The notes under the pieces are model-generated. The model was not told the origin of the DNA. It did not search any database and was given only the letters and a program-made list of their open reading frames with translations. This document shows, one piece after another, positions 54,354 through 63,140 of a stretch of DNA of 64,000 bases. Position numbers and translations under genes: made by a program. How positions within the stretch are numbered: the stretch's first letter is position 1; every line of letters starts with the position of its first letter. The DNA comes from Bacillus sp. ISL-7 (GTDB lineage Bacteria; Bacillota; Bacilli; Bacillales_B; DSM-18226), in the NCBI RefSeq assembly GCF_018613065.1, contig NZ_JAGGQW010000057.1:77949-141948 (forward strand), written 5' to 3'.

Positions 54354-54472
54354 TAATTTCTCCCCCTTCACCGAAAACGCTTTCATAGACATGATAACAT
54401 TGTTAAAATTCCCTGGTCAATCAATTGACAAAATATTAGAAAATCCAAACATTTCACAAAAGTTAGAAAAGA

Positions 54473-54497
54473 AAAACCCTTGTGCTACAAGGGTTTT
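54473..54497 (-). terminator. Intrinsic terminator of nrd operon
   Basis: AAAACCCTTGT pairs with ACAAGGGTTTT with a short loop, T-rich on the minus strand. Confidence 0.85.
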
Positions 54498-54585
54498 CTT
54501 TTGTATTTTTCGGAAATAATCACATTTAGACTCTATTTGGAGCAAAAAAACCGAATTTGACTACTAATTCCAAACTTCCCTGCAA

Positions 54586-55038
54586 TTACCCTATACCTTG
54601 CTTCTGGCTTAATTGATCCAAAAAGATAGTCACGAATCTACTACACCGATCCATATCCTTCATTTGGAGGCTAACCTCGATTTTTAGGGTGGCAATTAAA
54701 TTTGTGTGTACGTAAAGCATATCCTTAAATTCATCAACAGCTCCACAAAACTTCGGGTAACCACTATCCCCTGTGCCGATTACACCTGTCAGTACCTTTT
54801 TCACGTCCTGAGTTTCGAATGCACGATATAGCTCCATCATTTCTTGAGGAATTTCGCCATTTCCCCAAGTATAGGTTCCGATCACAATAGCCGCAAACTG
54901 GGATAAATCCCTAACTCGAAATTGCTCGATCCGAAAGAGAGAAACCATTACATTCTTCTTTAAAAATAAATGAAAAATTCGTTGAGCTAATTCTTCAGTA
55001 TTTCCTGTTTTGGAAGAATATACGATGGCAATTTTCAT
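54586..55038 (-). CDS. Flavodoxin, last gene of ribonucleotide reductase operon
   Basis: The 150-residue protein has the flavodoxin phosphate loop SSKTGNTEEL and the FMN-binding region GTYTWGNGEIPQ, with GTGDSGYPKFCGA. It overlaps nrdF-like by four bases (ATGA), so it is translated with it. It is longer than NrdI (about 120-130) but could play the same part: supplying electrons for radical cofactor assembly, or reducing the enzyme. NrdI itself is absent here. Confidence 0.88.
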   Translation of the reverse strand: MKIAIVYSSKTGNTEELAQRIFHLFLKKNVMVSLFRIEQFRVRDLSQFAAIVIGTYTWGNGEIPQEMMELYRAFETQDVKKVLTGVIGTGDSGYPKFCGAVDEFKDMLYVHTNLIATLKIEVSLQMKDMDRCSRFVTIFLDQLSQKQGIG

Positions 55039-56081
55039 AATTCATCGAAACCGTTTGATTGTGTTACCTTTGCATAGCTTCTTGACTTCTGTTCAAAAAA
55101 ATCGGATTTTGTTCCATTCATCATTTCATCACTGAAAACATGGATCCAAGGCATAGGGTTTACCCTTTCTTTATATAAGTTCTGTAAACCTAGCTGTCGA
55201 AGCCGCTTATTTGCAAGATATTCGGTGTATCTTTCGTACTCGCTCAATTCAATACCATCTATATCCTTCAAAATCATATGTGCCCACTCTTTTTCAAGTT
55301 GGACAGCTTGTCCAACCACTTTATACACATAATCAATGTTAGCCTCTGTATGTAAATCCGGATTTTCTGTTAAAAGAATTCGCAGAAACTGTGCCATAAA
55401 ATAAGCATGCTGCATTTCATCCCGTTGTATATAGCTAATCATTGTACTAGTTTTAAGCATCTTTTGCTGGCGGGCAAGATGATAGAAAAAAGCAAAGCCA
55501 GCATAAAAATAAATACCCTCTAGATTAATAGAATTCACACCTAGTTGAAATAAATTTTGTGGTGTAGGATTCTCACGGAAACTTTCATATGCATCTAATA
55601 TCAGTTGGTTTCTTTTTTGAACGATTGGATCATTTTTGGCTTGATTGAACCAATCCTTTTGTTCATTTAAAGGTACAAGAGAACTTAATATATAGGAATA
55701 CGATTCATTATGCACCGCTTCCTGCTGGGCGATGACAGCAAATATTGCTTTAAAGCTAGAATCTGTCACATAATCCATTACTTGACACATTGTTGGTGTT
55801 TGCAGGCTGTCTAAAGAAGCAAGTTGTGTATTTATTCGTAAAAAGACATCTTTCTCCGTTGAACTGAGAAAGTCCCACTGTTTTATATCATCTTGCATAT
55901 TAATCTCTTGAGCTTTCCAAAAGTTTGACAATAAAGTCTGATATAAATCGTATATCTGTGGATAAGCAATATCATTCCAGTTGAGCAAGCCTGATGATTT
56001 TCCATTAATAATACCAGTTGATTTATTGGGAAACTCGGGGTTTAACAGTTTAATTCTTGATAGCGGTAAATGAATACCCAT
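55035..56081 (-). CDS. nrdB: Ribonucleotide reductase, small (beta) subunit
   Basis: The 348-residue protein has all expected metal ligands: Asp in ASLDSLQ, Glu/His in QQEAVHNESY, Glu in INLEGIYFY, and Glu/His in QRDEMQHAY. The radical tyrosine is retained (QEAVHNESYSYI, same spacing as E. coli Tyr122). The C-terminal end DFFEQKSRSY and GFDEL should contact the large subunit. It makes the tyrosyl radical for dNDP synthesis. nrdF is an equally usable name. Confidence 0.93.
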   Translation of the reverse strand: MGIHLPLSRIKLLNPEFPNKSTGIINGKSSGLLNWNDIAYPQIYDLYQTLLSNFWKAQEINMQDDIKQWDFLSSTEKDVFLRINTQLASLDSLQTPTMCQVMDYVTDSSFKAIFAVIAQQEAVHNESYSYILSSLVPLNEQKDWFNQAKNDPIVQKRNQLILDAYESFRENPTPQNLFQLGVNSINLEGIYFYAGFAFFYHLARQQKMLKTSTMISYIQRDEMQHAYFMAQFLRILLTENPDLHTEANIDYVYKVVGQAVQLEKEWAHMILKDIDGIELSEYERYTEYLANKRLRQLGLQNLYKERVNPMPWIHVFSDEMMNGTKSDFFEQKSRSYAKVTQSNGFDEL

Positions 56082-56114
56082 AAAATAATCTTCTCCAATC
56101 TATTCTAAAAGATG

Positions 56115-58406
56115 TTAGCTATGGCAAGCATCACATTCGTCAATTTCTGTTTGAGATGTGCTTCTAACATAGTACGTTGTCTTTAGTCCCTGCTTCCAAG
56201 CTTCCATATGCAGGTTGAGCAAGTCCTTTGCTTTTATATCGTGCCTAACGTATAAATTAAAGCTAATGCCCTGATCAATATGGCGCCCACGTGCCGCATT
56301 CTGTTTAATACTCCACACTTGATCTAATTCATGTCTTGATCGGCGATAATAGTCATATGTGATATGGTTTAAATCCGGTGCAGTAACTTTAAATTTAAAA
56401 TTCTTCTTTTCCTCTGCAAATTCAACAGAATAGATTGGATCGATTCCGTCAGTGGAACCTCCAATTTTCGCTGTGGATGAATTGGGAGCGATAGCCATTA
56501 ACCAGCCGTTCCGAATGCCATGATTAACGACATCCCTTTTTAGTGCGATCCATCTCTTCGATTGGTAATTTTTCCGTTCAAAATAACTTCCTGAATGCCA
56601 TTCTGAATCCTTAAATAGACTATAAGACCCTTTCTCCTTTGCTAGTTCCATTGATGAACGGATCGTATAAAATGCAATGTCCTCATACAGATGATCTGCA
56701 TAATTTACCGCTGCTTCAGACTCCCAGTAAATCCCTTTAAGAGCTAGTAGGTGGTGCCATCCAAATGTACCAAGACCCACGGCTCTGTACTTTTTATTTG
56801 TAAGTTGAGCCTGTCCAACAGTGATTGTATTTAAATCAATCACGTTATCGAGCATTCTTACTTGGATCCTAATTAAACGCTCTAAAACATCTGCGGGTAC
56901 TGCCTTCGCCAGATTAATAGACGATAAATTACATACAACGAAATCACCCGGTTTACGAACAATGACGAGATTGCCCTCTTCATTTTGGTATTCGTTAACT
57001 ATGGTCGTTGCGGACATATTTTGAGCAATTTCTGTACATAAATTACTGCAGTAAATAGAAGTTCGGCCTTTACCCAATACATGCTTATTCGGATTTTGCC
57101 TGTTTACTTCATCACGATAGAACATGTATGGTGTTCCTGTTTCTAATTGAGCAACCATGATTCGTGTCATAATATCCATGGCACGATATGTTTTACGAGG
57201 AAGAAGCGGGTTACCTGCGGCCTCTTCATATTTCTCGGTAAAGAATTTAACATCCGTTTCATCATAAAAATCTTCAAGTCCGAGAAGGTTCCCTTTTTCA
57301 TCCTTCCAGCCCATAAATTGTTTTACTTGATGGGGACAAAATGTATGCCACTGCCCAATACTTCTTCCATCCTCATCTTTCTCTTCTAATTTTTTCATAA
57401 ATAGGTCTGGTATGGTGACACCCGTAAAAATGTCATGGGCCTTACGGCGTTCATCCCCATTATTGGTTTTTAAATCGAGAAAACCGTTCATGATATCTTT
57501 ATGAAATAAATCTAGGTAAACCGCAATGGCACCTTGACGTTGACCTAACTGATCAACACTGACAGCTGTATTATTTAACAATTTAATCCATGGCACAATT
57601 CCGGAAGAGTTTCCTTTGAATTTCTTAATATCGGAACCAAGGGCACGAACTTTACCATAATAAATCCCTATACCTCCGCCATCCTTGCTTAGCCGAGCAA
57701 TATCCCAATTATTTAAATAGATGCTATCAAGGGAATCATCTACTGTATCAATAAAGCAGGAGGAAAGCTGACCAAAGCTTTTGCCTGCATTCGCTAAAGT
57801 GGGGGTAGCAACCGTCATATATAAATTACTAAGTGCCCAATACGCTTCCTTTATAAGTTGTAAGCGGATGGACTCCTTTTCATCCTTCATAATCGTCATG
57901 GCAATAATCATGAACCGCTCCTGCGGGAGTTCATATACATTTCTATTATGATCTTGAGCCAGATAGCGATCCGCCAGTAAAAATAACCCTATGTAATTAA
58001 ATAATAAATCTTTATCTGGAATTATCTCTTTTGCTAGTTGTTCGATTTCATCTTTACTATATAAGCTAAGTAAATTATGAGAATATATCCCCGTATCAGT
58101 CAATTCTTTTATTAATCTATAAAAATCTCCATATTTTAAAGAACGATTATAGCCTCGATTTTTTGCTGACTTTCCATATAATTCATTTAGATATAAACGG
58201 GCAGCGACAAATGTCCAATTTGGTTGGTCTATTGCAATTTGATTCACAGCATATAATAAAGCTTGGTGATTAGCTTCCCCCTCTGTTTCATCCAGTTTAC
58301 TAATTTGCTCTTTAAGCTCCGTAGTATCTATCTGATATTTTTCTGAAACTTGATTAATAGATTCTAATACGTAATTAAGTTCTGTTTGAATCTCCTTAGT
58401 TATCAA
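56115..58406 (-). CDS. nrdA: Ribonucleoside-diphosphate reductase, large (alpha) subunit
   Basis: The 763-residue protein keeps the catalytic set: SSCFIDTVDDSL and VVCNLSSINL (redox cysteines), SNLCTEI (thiyl cysteine), YYVRS tyrosine pair and the C-terminal redox pair ECDACHS. The N-terminus lacks the KRDG-type start of an ATP-cone, so allosteric overall activity control may be absent. Start is TTG at 58406 (GGGGG upstream; the nearer ATG is out of frame). It converts NDPs to dNDPs and is first in an operon under a cobalamin riboswitch. Confidence 0.94.
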   Translation of the reverse strand: MITKEIQTELNYVLESINQVSEKYQIDTTELKEQISKLDETEGEANHQALLYAVNQIAIDQPNWTFVAARLYLNELYGKSAKNRGYNRSLKYGDFYRLIKELTDTGIYSHNLLSLYSKDEIEQLAKEIIPDKDLLFNYIGLFLLADRYLAQDHNRNVYELPQERFMIIAMTIMKDEKESIRLQLIKEAYWALSNLYMTVATPTLANAGKSFGQLSSCFIDTVDDSLDSIYLNNWDIARLSKDGGGIGIYYGKVRALGSDIKKFKGNSSGIVPWIKLLNNTAVSVDQLGQRQGAIAVYLDLFHKDIMNGFLDLKTNNGDERRKAHDIFTGVTIPDLFMKKLEEKDEDGRSIGQWHTFCPHQVKQFMGWKDEKGNLLGLEDFYDETDVKFFTEKYEEAAGNPLLPRKTYRAMDIMTRIMVAQLETGTPYMFYRDEVNRQNPNKHVLGKGRTSIYCSNLCTEIAQNMSATTIVNEYQNEEGNLVIVRKPGDFVVCNLSSINLAKAVPADVLERLIRIQVRMLDNVIDLNTITVGQAQLTNKKYRAVGLGTFGWHHLLALKGIYWESEAAVNYADHLYEDIAFYTIRSSMELAKEKGSYSLFKDSEWHSGSYFERKNYQSKRWIALKRDVVNHGIRNGWLMAIAPNSSTAKIGGSTDGIDPIYSVEFAEEKKNFKFKVTAPDLNHITYDYYRRSRHELDQVWSIKQNAARGRHIDQGISFNLYVRHDIKAKDLLNLHMEAWKQGLKTTYYVRSTSQTEIDECDACHS

Positions 58407-58430
58407 TACATTTCCCCCTATAATAAAAAA

Positions 58431-58456
58431 ATCCGCTCAACGGTAATTGAGCGGAT
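58431..58456 (-). terminator. Terminator of cobalamin riboswitch leader
   Basis: ATCCGCTCAA and TTGAGCGGAT form a perfect 10-bp stem followed by T-runs on the minus strand, 25 bases before the nrdA start. Confidence 0.9.
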
Positions 58457-58544
58457 GAAACGATACACTACAAAAGGAATAAAAAAATCCAATGCCTCCT
58501 GTCGCCACCGTTCATCTTCTCAATCCCCGAAGAAGTTGAAACAT

Positions 58545-58729
58545 CTTAAGAAAGACAGGTCTCCTGACTCATGCTTCTTCCTACTTTGAACCCTTCCCAT
58601 ATAAGTACCTAATAGATTAGACATTTCTTATAAAGTGGTTTGCTCATTTCGTCAGCATTTACAGTTGCGGGGGCAGTTCTGGATTTACACCAGATTCCCT
58701 ATTAAGCCACAATGGCATCGTCTCTTAAG
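58545..58729 (-). promoter_or_regulatory. Cobalamin (B12) riboswitch upstream of ribonucleotide reductase genes
   Basis: On the minus strand the leader has GCCATTGTGGCTTAATAGGG, GGTGTAAATCC, CCCGCAACTGTAAATGC and the B12-box AGTCAGGAGACCTG. A closing stem is formed by CTTAAGAGAC and GTCTTTCTTAAG. A terminator lies 90 bases downstream. B12 would be expected to stop expression of the operon. Boundaries are set by the closing stem and are approximate. Confidence 0.93.
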
Positions 58730-58854
58730 GCTAACACAATATATAGTTTGATTATTATTTATTGAAACAATATATAGTGAATCAATTAATTTAAATAATA
58801 GTATAGTCACCAAAATAATTCAAGTCTATTATTAAATAAAAATGAAACCTATCT

Positions 58855-58865
58855 GGCCTGACACC
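58855..58865. repeat. Degenerate GGTGCCTGACACC element
   Basis: GGCCTGACACC, lacking the first arm bases, lies between the nucleotidase gene and the riboswitch. Related to the copies at 12941, 35259 and 60734. Confidence 0.4.
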
Positions 58866-58887
58866 TTTTTTTAAAACACCAAGGATG

Positions 58888-60645
58888 TCACTGAACCCTT
58901 TGTATTCTATTTTGAATGCCATAAGTGAACGGTTTTGGCTGGGCTTTACTGAAGTTAACTAATGCATCAAGGTCAACGGGTCCGACTTCTTTGTTTTTAG
59001 CTTGAGTAAATACAGTAAATCCATCTCCGCCACCAGAAAGAAAAATATTCGCTGTCACAGAATAGGATTTATTAGGATCCATTTCCGTGCCATCTGGAAG
59101 CTTGGTGCTCACTACCCTTTGCCCTGCTGGTTTATTTGGATCCCAAGTATAGCTTATGCCAGAAATCTGCAACATGTTCGTTTTTGTTGCTCCCCACTGC
59201 TGGTTGAGCAATTCTCGGATTTGCTGTCCTGTCATCGACATTTTGACAAGGTCATTATTAAAGGGCTGTACCGTGTAAATTTCTCCCCAAGTGATATCGC
59301 CAGGATCAATATCGGCTCGAATGCCGCCAGGATTCATAAAGGCAAATTCGGTATTCAACGCTTTCCTTTGTGCATCCGCAATGAAATCACCCAGCACTGA
59401 CTCACCATTTTCATTTTGCTTGGCCGTCAGACTTTCAGATGAAGAGCCAACAACTTGATTAACTATCGGTTCTATTTTTGCTTCATATCCTTCTATCATT
59501 TTCTTTATTTCGGGATCGGGCTCGATTCCTTCTTGAAAGGTAGTTACAATCTCAGCTCTTTTTGAGACAATATCCTTTGTTTTAGGATCTATCTCAAGAT
59601 CAACATCAGAGAAGGCAGTTCCATAGGAATAGGATTGAACAACTAGTTTATTGTCAATCGTTGTGTTCATATAGGCATGATTATGGCCGCCGAAAATGAT
59701 ATCCACTTCATCGTCGACCCGGTTTGCGATATCGACAAGCTGCCCTGCTGGATTTTCTCCATTTGGACCTGAAGTGCCTGGGTTATGGGCTAAAACGACA
59801 ATCGCTTTTACCCCTTGTTTTTTCAATTCCGCTACATTCTGATTAATTGCTTCTACTTCATCCGTGAATTTTAATCCTGCCACACCGCTAGGGACAACAA
59901 GCGTTGGAGTCTCAGTAGTTACCACACCGATAAAACCAATGGGCATCCCATTTACTTCGATCACTTTATAAGGAGGCAGAATCGTTTTTCCTGTTTTCTC
60001 ATTGACCACATTAGCAACAATCCATGGGAAGTTTGAACCTGCAAAATTGCCTGTTTTCGGATGTGTTCCCCCTTTTATGAGGCGCATCAGTTCCGTTAAG
60101 CCTTCATCAAATTCATGATTACCAACAGTACCGATGTCAAAACCCAGTTTGTTCAAGATCTCGATTGTTGGTTCATCCTGTAAAAGGGCCGAAATTGGAG
60201 GGCTGGCCCCAACCATGTCTCCATCTTCAACCAATAGCGTATTTTTATTTTCTGCTTCACGCTGTTTTAAATAGGCTGCTAAATAATCGACCCGACCGGC
60301 CGGTTTCCCGTTTACTTTCCGAGTCACATTTAATTGGCCATGCAAGTCATTAATCCCTAATAGTTGGACCTGAATGAAACGATTATTTGCGGCCGGTGGC
60401 TTTCCCTTTTTGGGATTGACCGTTTCTGGACGGTTGGATTTATGTCCATGATATTCTTCAGATAACCCTTGATCTTTTCCTATAGTTGGTTTCTGTCTGC
60501 TAACCTCTACAACTTGAGGCTTAGTAACAGTTTGAAATTGATTATCCATATCCCTTAAGGCACGAGCTGAAGCACTTTGATATCCCGTTATCGCCACCAG
60601 TGCTAGGATCGATAAGGAAAGAAACGTTTTTTGAAACAATTTCAT
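58888..60645 (-). CDS. Secreted 5'-nucleotidase / 2',3'-cyclic phosphodiesterase family protein
   Basis: Start at MKLFQKTFLSL (60645, 585 residues), directly after AGGAGGA; the longer frame adds 11 residues. A signal peptide (residues 1-26, likely AxA site) precedes the metallophosphatase domain: LGINDLHGQ, VEDGDMVGA, GNHEFDEG and GGHNHAYM. The C-terminal 5'-nucleotidase domain shows FMNPGGIRADIDPGDI and SGISYTWDPN. It is probably exported or wall-linked and releases phosphate/nucleosides from extracellular nucleotides. No sorting motif seen. Confidence 0.92.
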   Translation of the reverse strand: MKLFQKTFLSLSILALVAITGYQSASARALRDMDNQFQTVTKPQVVEVSRQKPTIGKDQGLSEEYHGHKSNRPETVNPKKGKPPAANNRFIQVQLLGINDLHGQLNVTRKVNGKPAGRVDYLAAYLKQREAENKNTLLVEDGDMVGASPPISALLQDEPTIEILNKLGFDIGTVGNHEFDEGLTELMRLIKGGTHPKTGNFAGSNFPWIVANVVNEKTGKTILPPYKVIEVNGMPIGFIGVVTTETPTLVVPSGVAGLKFTDEVEAINQNVAELKKQGVKAIVVLAHNPGTSGPNGENPAGQLVDIANRVDDEVDIIFGGHNHAYMNTTIDNKLVVQSYSYGTAFSDVDLEIDPKTKDIVSKRAEIVTTFQEGIEPDPEIKKMIEGYEAKIEPIVNQVVGSSSESLTAKQNENGESVLGDFIADAQRKALNTEFAFMNPGGIRADIDPGDITWGEIYTVQPFNNDLVKMSMTGQQIRELLNQQWGATKTNMLQISGISYTWDPNKPAGQRVVSTKLPDGTEMDPNKSYSVTANIFLSGGGDGFTVFTQAKNKEVGPVDLDALVNFSKAQPKPFTYGIQNRIQRVQ

Positions 60646-60716
60646 ACTATTCCTCCTACAATTTTCTAAAAGAACCAAAGGTATTTTTCTCCTTGTAGGT
60701 TAGGAATATGCAGAAA

Positions 60717-60740
60717 AGGCACCAAAGAAGTTTGGTGCCT
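60717..60740 (-). terminator. Intrinsic terminator of vanW gene
   Basis: AGGCACCAAA pairs perfectly with TTTGGTGCCT (four-base loop) and a T-rich run follows on the minus strand. Its 3' arm is part of a GGTGCCTGACACT element (60734-60746). Confidence 0.75.
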
Positions 60741-60748
60741 GACACTCA

Positions 60749-61747
60749 TTATTGTTTGACTATCAGACTTTGGTAGGTTGATGATGTCCTTACTTCGATG
60801 GTTAAGGTTCCCTTTTTATAGATGGATTTAATGATAAATGGGGCACCGGTGGTATTCTGAAATTGAAAGTCCGGTCCACCATAAGATACGGTTGCATCTC
60901 TGCCAGCAGGTACATACCCAACCGACAAGGAATGGTGATGTTTTTCAATATAACTAACACCTACCTGATCCACTGCATTGAACAGGGTTGATGACGTCTG
61001 GCAAATTCCTCCGCCGATACCGTCGACTAATTGCTTATTTACAATTTCCTTCGCCTTTTGATATCCGTGGGCAGCATCACTTGGACCTACAGTGGTATTA
61101 AATGAGAAAATATCTCCCGCTCCGACAATGATATTATTAATGGCCTGTGCCGACAGCTGAATATTCTTTGAACGGCCTACAACTCCGCTATTAAATCTCG
61201 TTGTAAAGCTTGCCACGACAACTTCCCCTAACTCGTCAACATCCTCAGGCCTATAACCGCTCTCGGTCACATATAAAGGTAGTTCAATATCTCCACCCGT
61301 TGCCGATGCTGTTATGACCTTTTCAACTAACTCTGATTCCTCTAAGATAATTCTTGGTTTGCCTTTAATGATTTGACCATTGGGGCCAATCTTATCAAGA
61401 ATCATTCGTTGGTCATATCCTTTGGTACTTTCCGTCCCTCTTGCTAAATCCTTTGCCCAGTTTTCAAGTTCCTTTTTATAGGTTTCATTATTGGTTCCAA
61501 AACCCATTTCTACCGGTAAAAAGGTTTCCAAAATAGCATTTGTATTCGGATCAATGACATTTACCGTAATTGGTTTTGGTTTTTCTTCATTCTGTGGTTC
61601 TGGTGGTGTTTTATTGGGCTTTTGTTGTCCTGATTCAGATACTTTTTCTTCAACTTTCTTTACTGTATTCGTTTTTTCTGTACATCCGGCAATAAGTATT
61701 AAGCTACAGATTAATAAAATTGATACTAGCCACGAACTCTTTGTCAT
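60749..61747 (-). CDS. VanW-family lipoprotein
   Basis: The ATG at 61747 (332 residues) is preferred; a TTG start is three codons earlier. A lipobox LILIAGC follows a hydrophobic leader, then a proline/lysine-rich linker (about 30-60). The VanW domain occupies the C-terminal half: VVASFTTRFNSGVVGRSKNIQLSA, FSFNTTVGPSDAAHGYQKAKEI and GGGICQTSSTLFNAV. VanW proteins are surface proteins of unknown function linked to glycopeptide resistance and spore or wall processes. Single gene. Confidence 0.9.
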   Translation of the reverse strand: MTKSSWLVSILLICSLILIAGCTEKTNTVKKVEEKVSESGQQKPNKTPPEPQNEEKPKPITVNVIDPNTNAILETFLPVEMGFGTNNETYKKELENWAKDLARGTESTKGYDQRMILDKIGPNGQIIKGKPRIILEESELVEKVITASATGGDIELPLYVTESGYRPEDVDELGEVVVASFTTRFNSGVVGRSKNIQLSAQAINNIIVGAGDIFSFNTTVGPSDAAHGYQKAKEIVNKQLVDGIGGGICQTSSTLFNAVDQVGVSYIEKHHHSLSVGYVPAGRDATVSYGGPDFQFQNTTGAPFIIKSIYKKGTLTIEVRTSSTYQSLIVKQ

Positions 61748-61873
61748 TTCCCCCAACCTCTTATCCTATATTTTCATGCAGTAAATGCTGACCTCCAACG
61801 AAGTCGATTCATTCTTGGATTTTATTCCCGTTTGCATGTCAATATGACTTTTAAGTATTGATTAATATGCAAA

Positions 61874-61902
61874 AAGCCCCTTAGGTTAGGTGTAAGGAGC
61901 TT
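61874..61902 (-). terminator. Intrinsic terminator of FNT gene
   Basis: AAGCCCCTTA pairs with TAAGGAGCTT (one G-U) followed by a T-run on the minus strand. Confidence 0.8.
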
Positions 61903-61938
61903 GATCAGTGAAGATATATGATTTTTTTGATCTGTAAA

Positions 61939-62763
61939 TTATCTTACGCTGCTTTTCATCATTGGTTGAACCACTTTTTGTTCCGAATATGTGAGTTCAT
62001 TTTTCTTATAGGCGTGCCAATATGCGAGTGCGATAAAGACAGATCCGCCAACCGCATTGCCTAGAAAGACAGGGATAAAATTTTCAATATATCCTAGCCA
62101 AGTAAAATGGCCGCCAAATATCGCTGCAGGAATCACAAACATATTCGCTACAACGTGTTGGAATCCGATTGCGACAAATGCCATCGTTGGAAACCAAATA
62201 CCCGCAATTTTTCCGACCATATCGTTTGCTCCATAACAAAGCCACACTGCCGCTGCCACCAGCCAATTACAGCCAATCCCCGAAACGAATGCTTGGAGAA
62301 AGGTTGCTCCTAATTTATGGTCAGCAATACTAATCGTTCTTTCCAAGAAGGGGCCTGATTCTGTAAGTCCAACCAGATGTCCAAAAAAGTATGCTACAAA
62401 AATGGCCCCGATAAAGTTACTAACCGTAACAAGAAACCAGTTATAGAAAACCTGTCTAGTGCTAATCTTGTTCGCCATTCGAGCTAGAGGCACAGCCATC
62501 ATATTTCCTGTTAATAGCTCACCACCTGCAAGCAAGGTGAGGATAAGGCCGATTGGGAAGACAGACGCACCAATCAAACTGCTTAACCCCTCTAAATTTC
62601 CTGTTAAAGTTGCTGTGACACGGATGAAAAGTAAATAACCTAAAGCAATGAAGGCACCTGCTTCAAAACCTAATATCAGGGTCTGTAAAGGAGGGTATTT
62701 TGATTTTTTCACTCCATTTTCAACTGTAATTTCCATGATTGTTTCGGGTTTACTATATCCCAT
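61939..62763 (-). CDS. Formate/nitrite transporter (FNT) family protein
   Basis: The start is MGYSKPETIM (62763, 274 residues), with AAAGGAG eight bases upstream; the longer frame adds 14 residues. Six hydrophobic segments and FNT motifs (GSVFPIGLI-like segment, AGGELLTGNMM, GFQHVVANMF) are present. FNT proteins pass formate, nitrite or lactate through the membrane. In B. subtilis the related ywcJ gene is under Rex control, and a Rex-like site precedes this gene. Confidence 0.9.
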   Translation of the reverse strand: MGYSKPETIMEITVENGVKKSKYPPLQTLILGFEAGAFIALGYLLFIRVTATLTGNLEGLSSLIGASVFPIGLILTLLAGGELLTGNMMAVPLARMANKISTRQVFYNWFLVTVSNFIGAIFVAYFFGHLVGLTESGPFLERTISIADHKLGATFLQAFVSGIGCNWLVAAAVWLCYGANDMVGKIAGIWFPTMAFVAIGFQHVVANMFVIPAAIFGGHFTWLGYIENFIPVFLGNAVGGSVFIALAYWHAYKKNELTYSEQKVVQPMMKSSVR

Positions 62764-62795
62764 ATAATATACTCCTTTAATAAAACCATTTAGTA

Positions 62796-62811
62796 TGTGA
62801 AACATTTAACA
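62796..62811 (-). promoter_or_regulatory. Rex/Fnr-like operator before FNT gene
   Basis: TGTGAAACATTTAACA matches the 16-base core TGTGA-N6-TCACA at all but one position; it is embedded in a wider GTATGT...ACATAC repeat (62794-62815 region). It lies just after the AT-rich -10-like sequence TATAAAAT, at the likely transcription start. Confidence 0.5.
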
Positions 62812-62866
62812 TACTTCTATTTTATAACAAATTCTTCTAAAATCCTGTGAATATTTCTTTAACTAT

Positions 62867-62882
62867 TTTATAGCGCTTACAT
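62867..62882 (-). promoter_or_regulatory. cre-like site upstream of FNT gene
   Basis: On the minus strand ATGTAAGCGCTATAAA fits the Bacillus cre consensus WTGNAARCGNWWWCAW at all but one position. It is about 104 bases before the gene start. Confidence 0.5.
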
Positions 62883-62961
62883 TTACCTTTGGAATCTTGC
62901 TTTTATATTCAAAATATCTTACTTCCCTTACTTAATAGAGGTATACTGATTCCAAGGTGAT

Positions 62962-63139
62962 ATGGTAAAGAGTATAGAAACACTACAGAAGTTACGAACG
63001 GAGACGAATGGTCTAACAGATCAGTATGTTAGTCGGTATCCCAAACCCGACCCATTTTGCTACATTTTTTAAAAAATCCAGCCATACTCCATCAGAGTAT
63101 CGCCAAATGATCGAAAGGAATAAAGAATGGAGGTTATAA
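62962..63139 (+). pseudogene. Remnant of adaA-like AraC/Ada regulator gene
   Basis: The end (63017-63136) reads QISMLVGIPNPTHFATFFKKSS then HTPSEYRQMIERNKEWRL and stops one base before the adaB ATG. This is the second helix-turn-helix of an AraC/Ada regulator. Upstream (from 62962) a different frame reads ETLQKLRTETNGLTD, so a frameshift lies near 63018. The methyl-transfer domain is missing. In B. subtilis adaA precedes adaB directly, which fits this position. Confidence 0.65.
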
Positions 63140-63140
63140 A

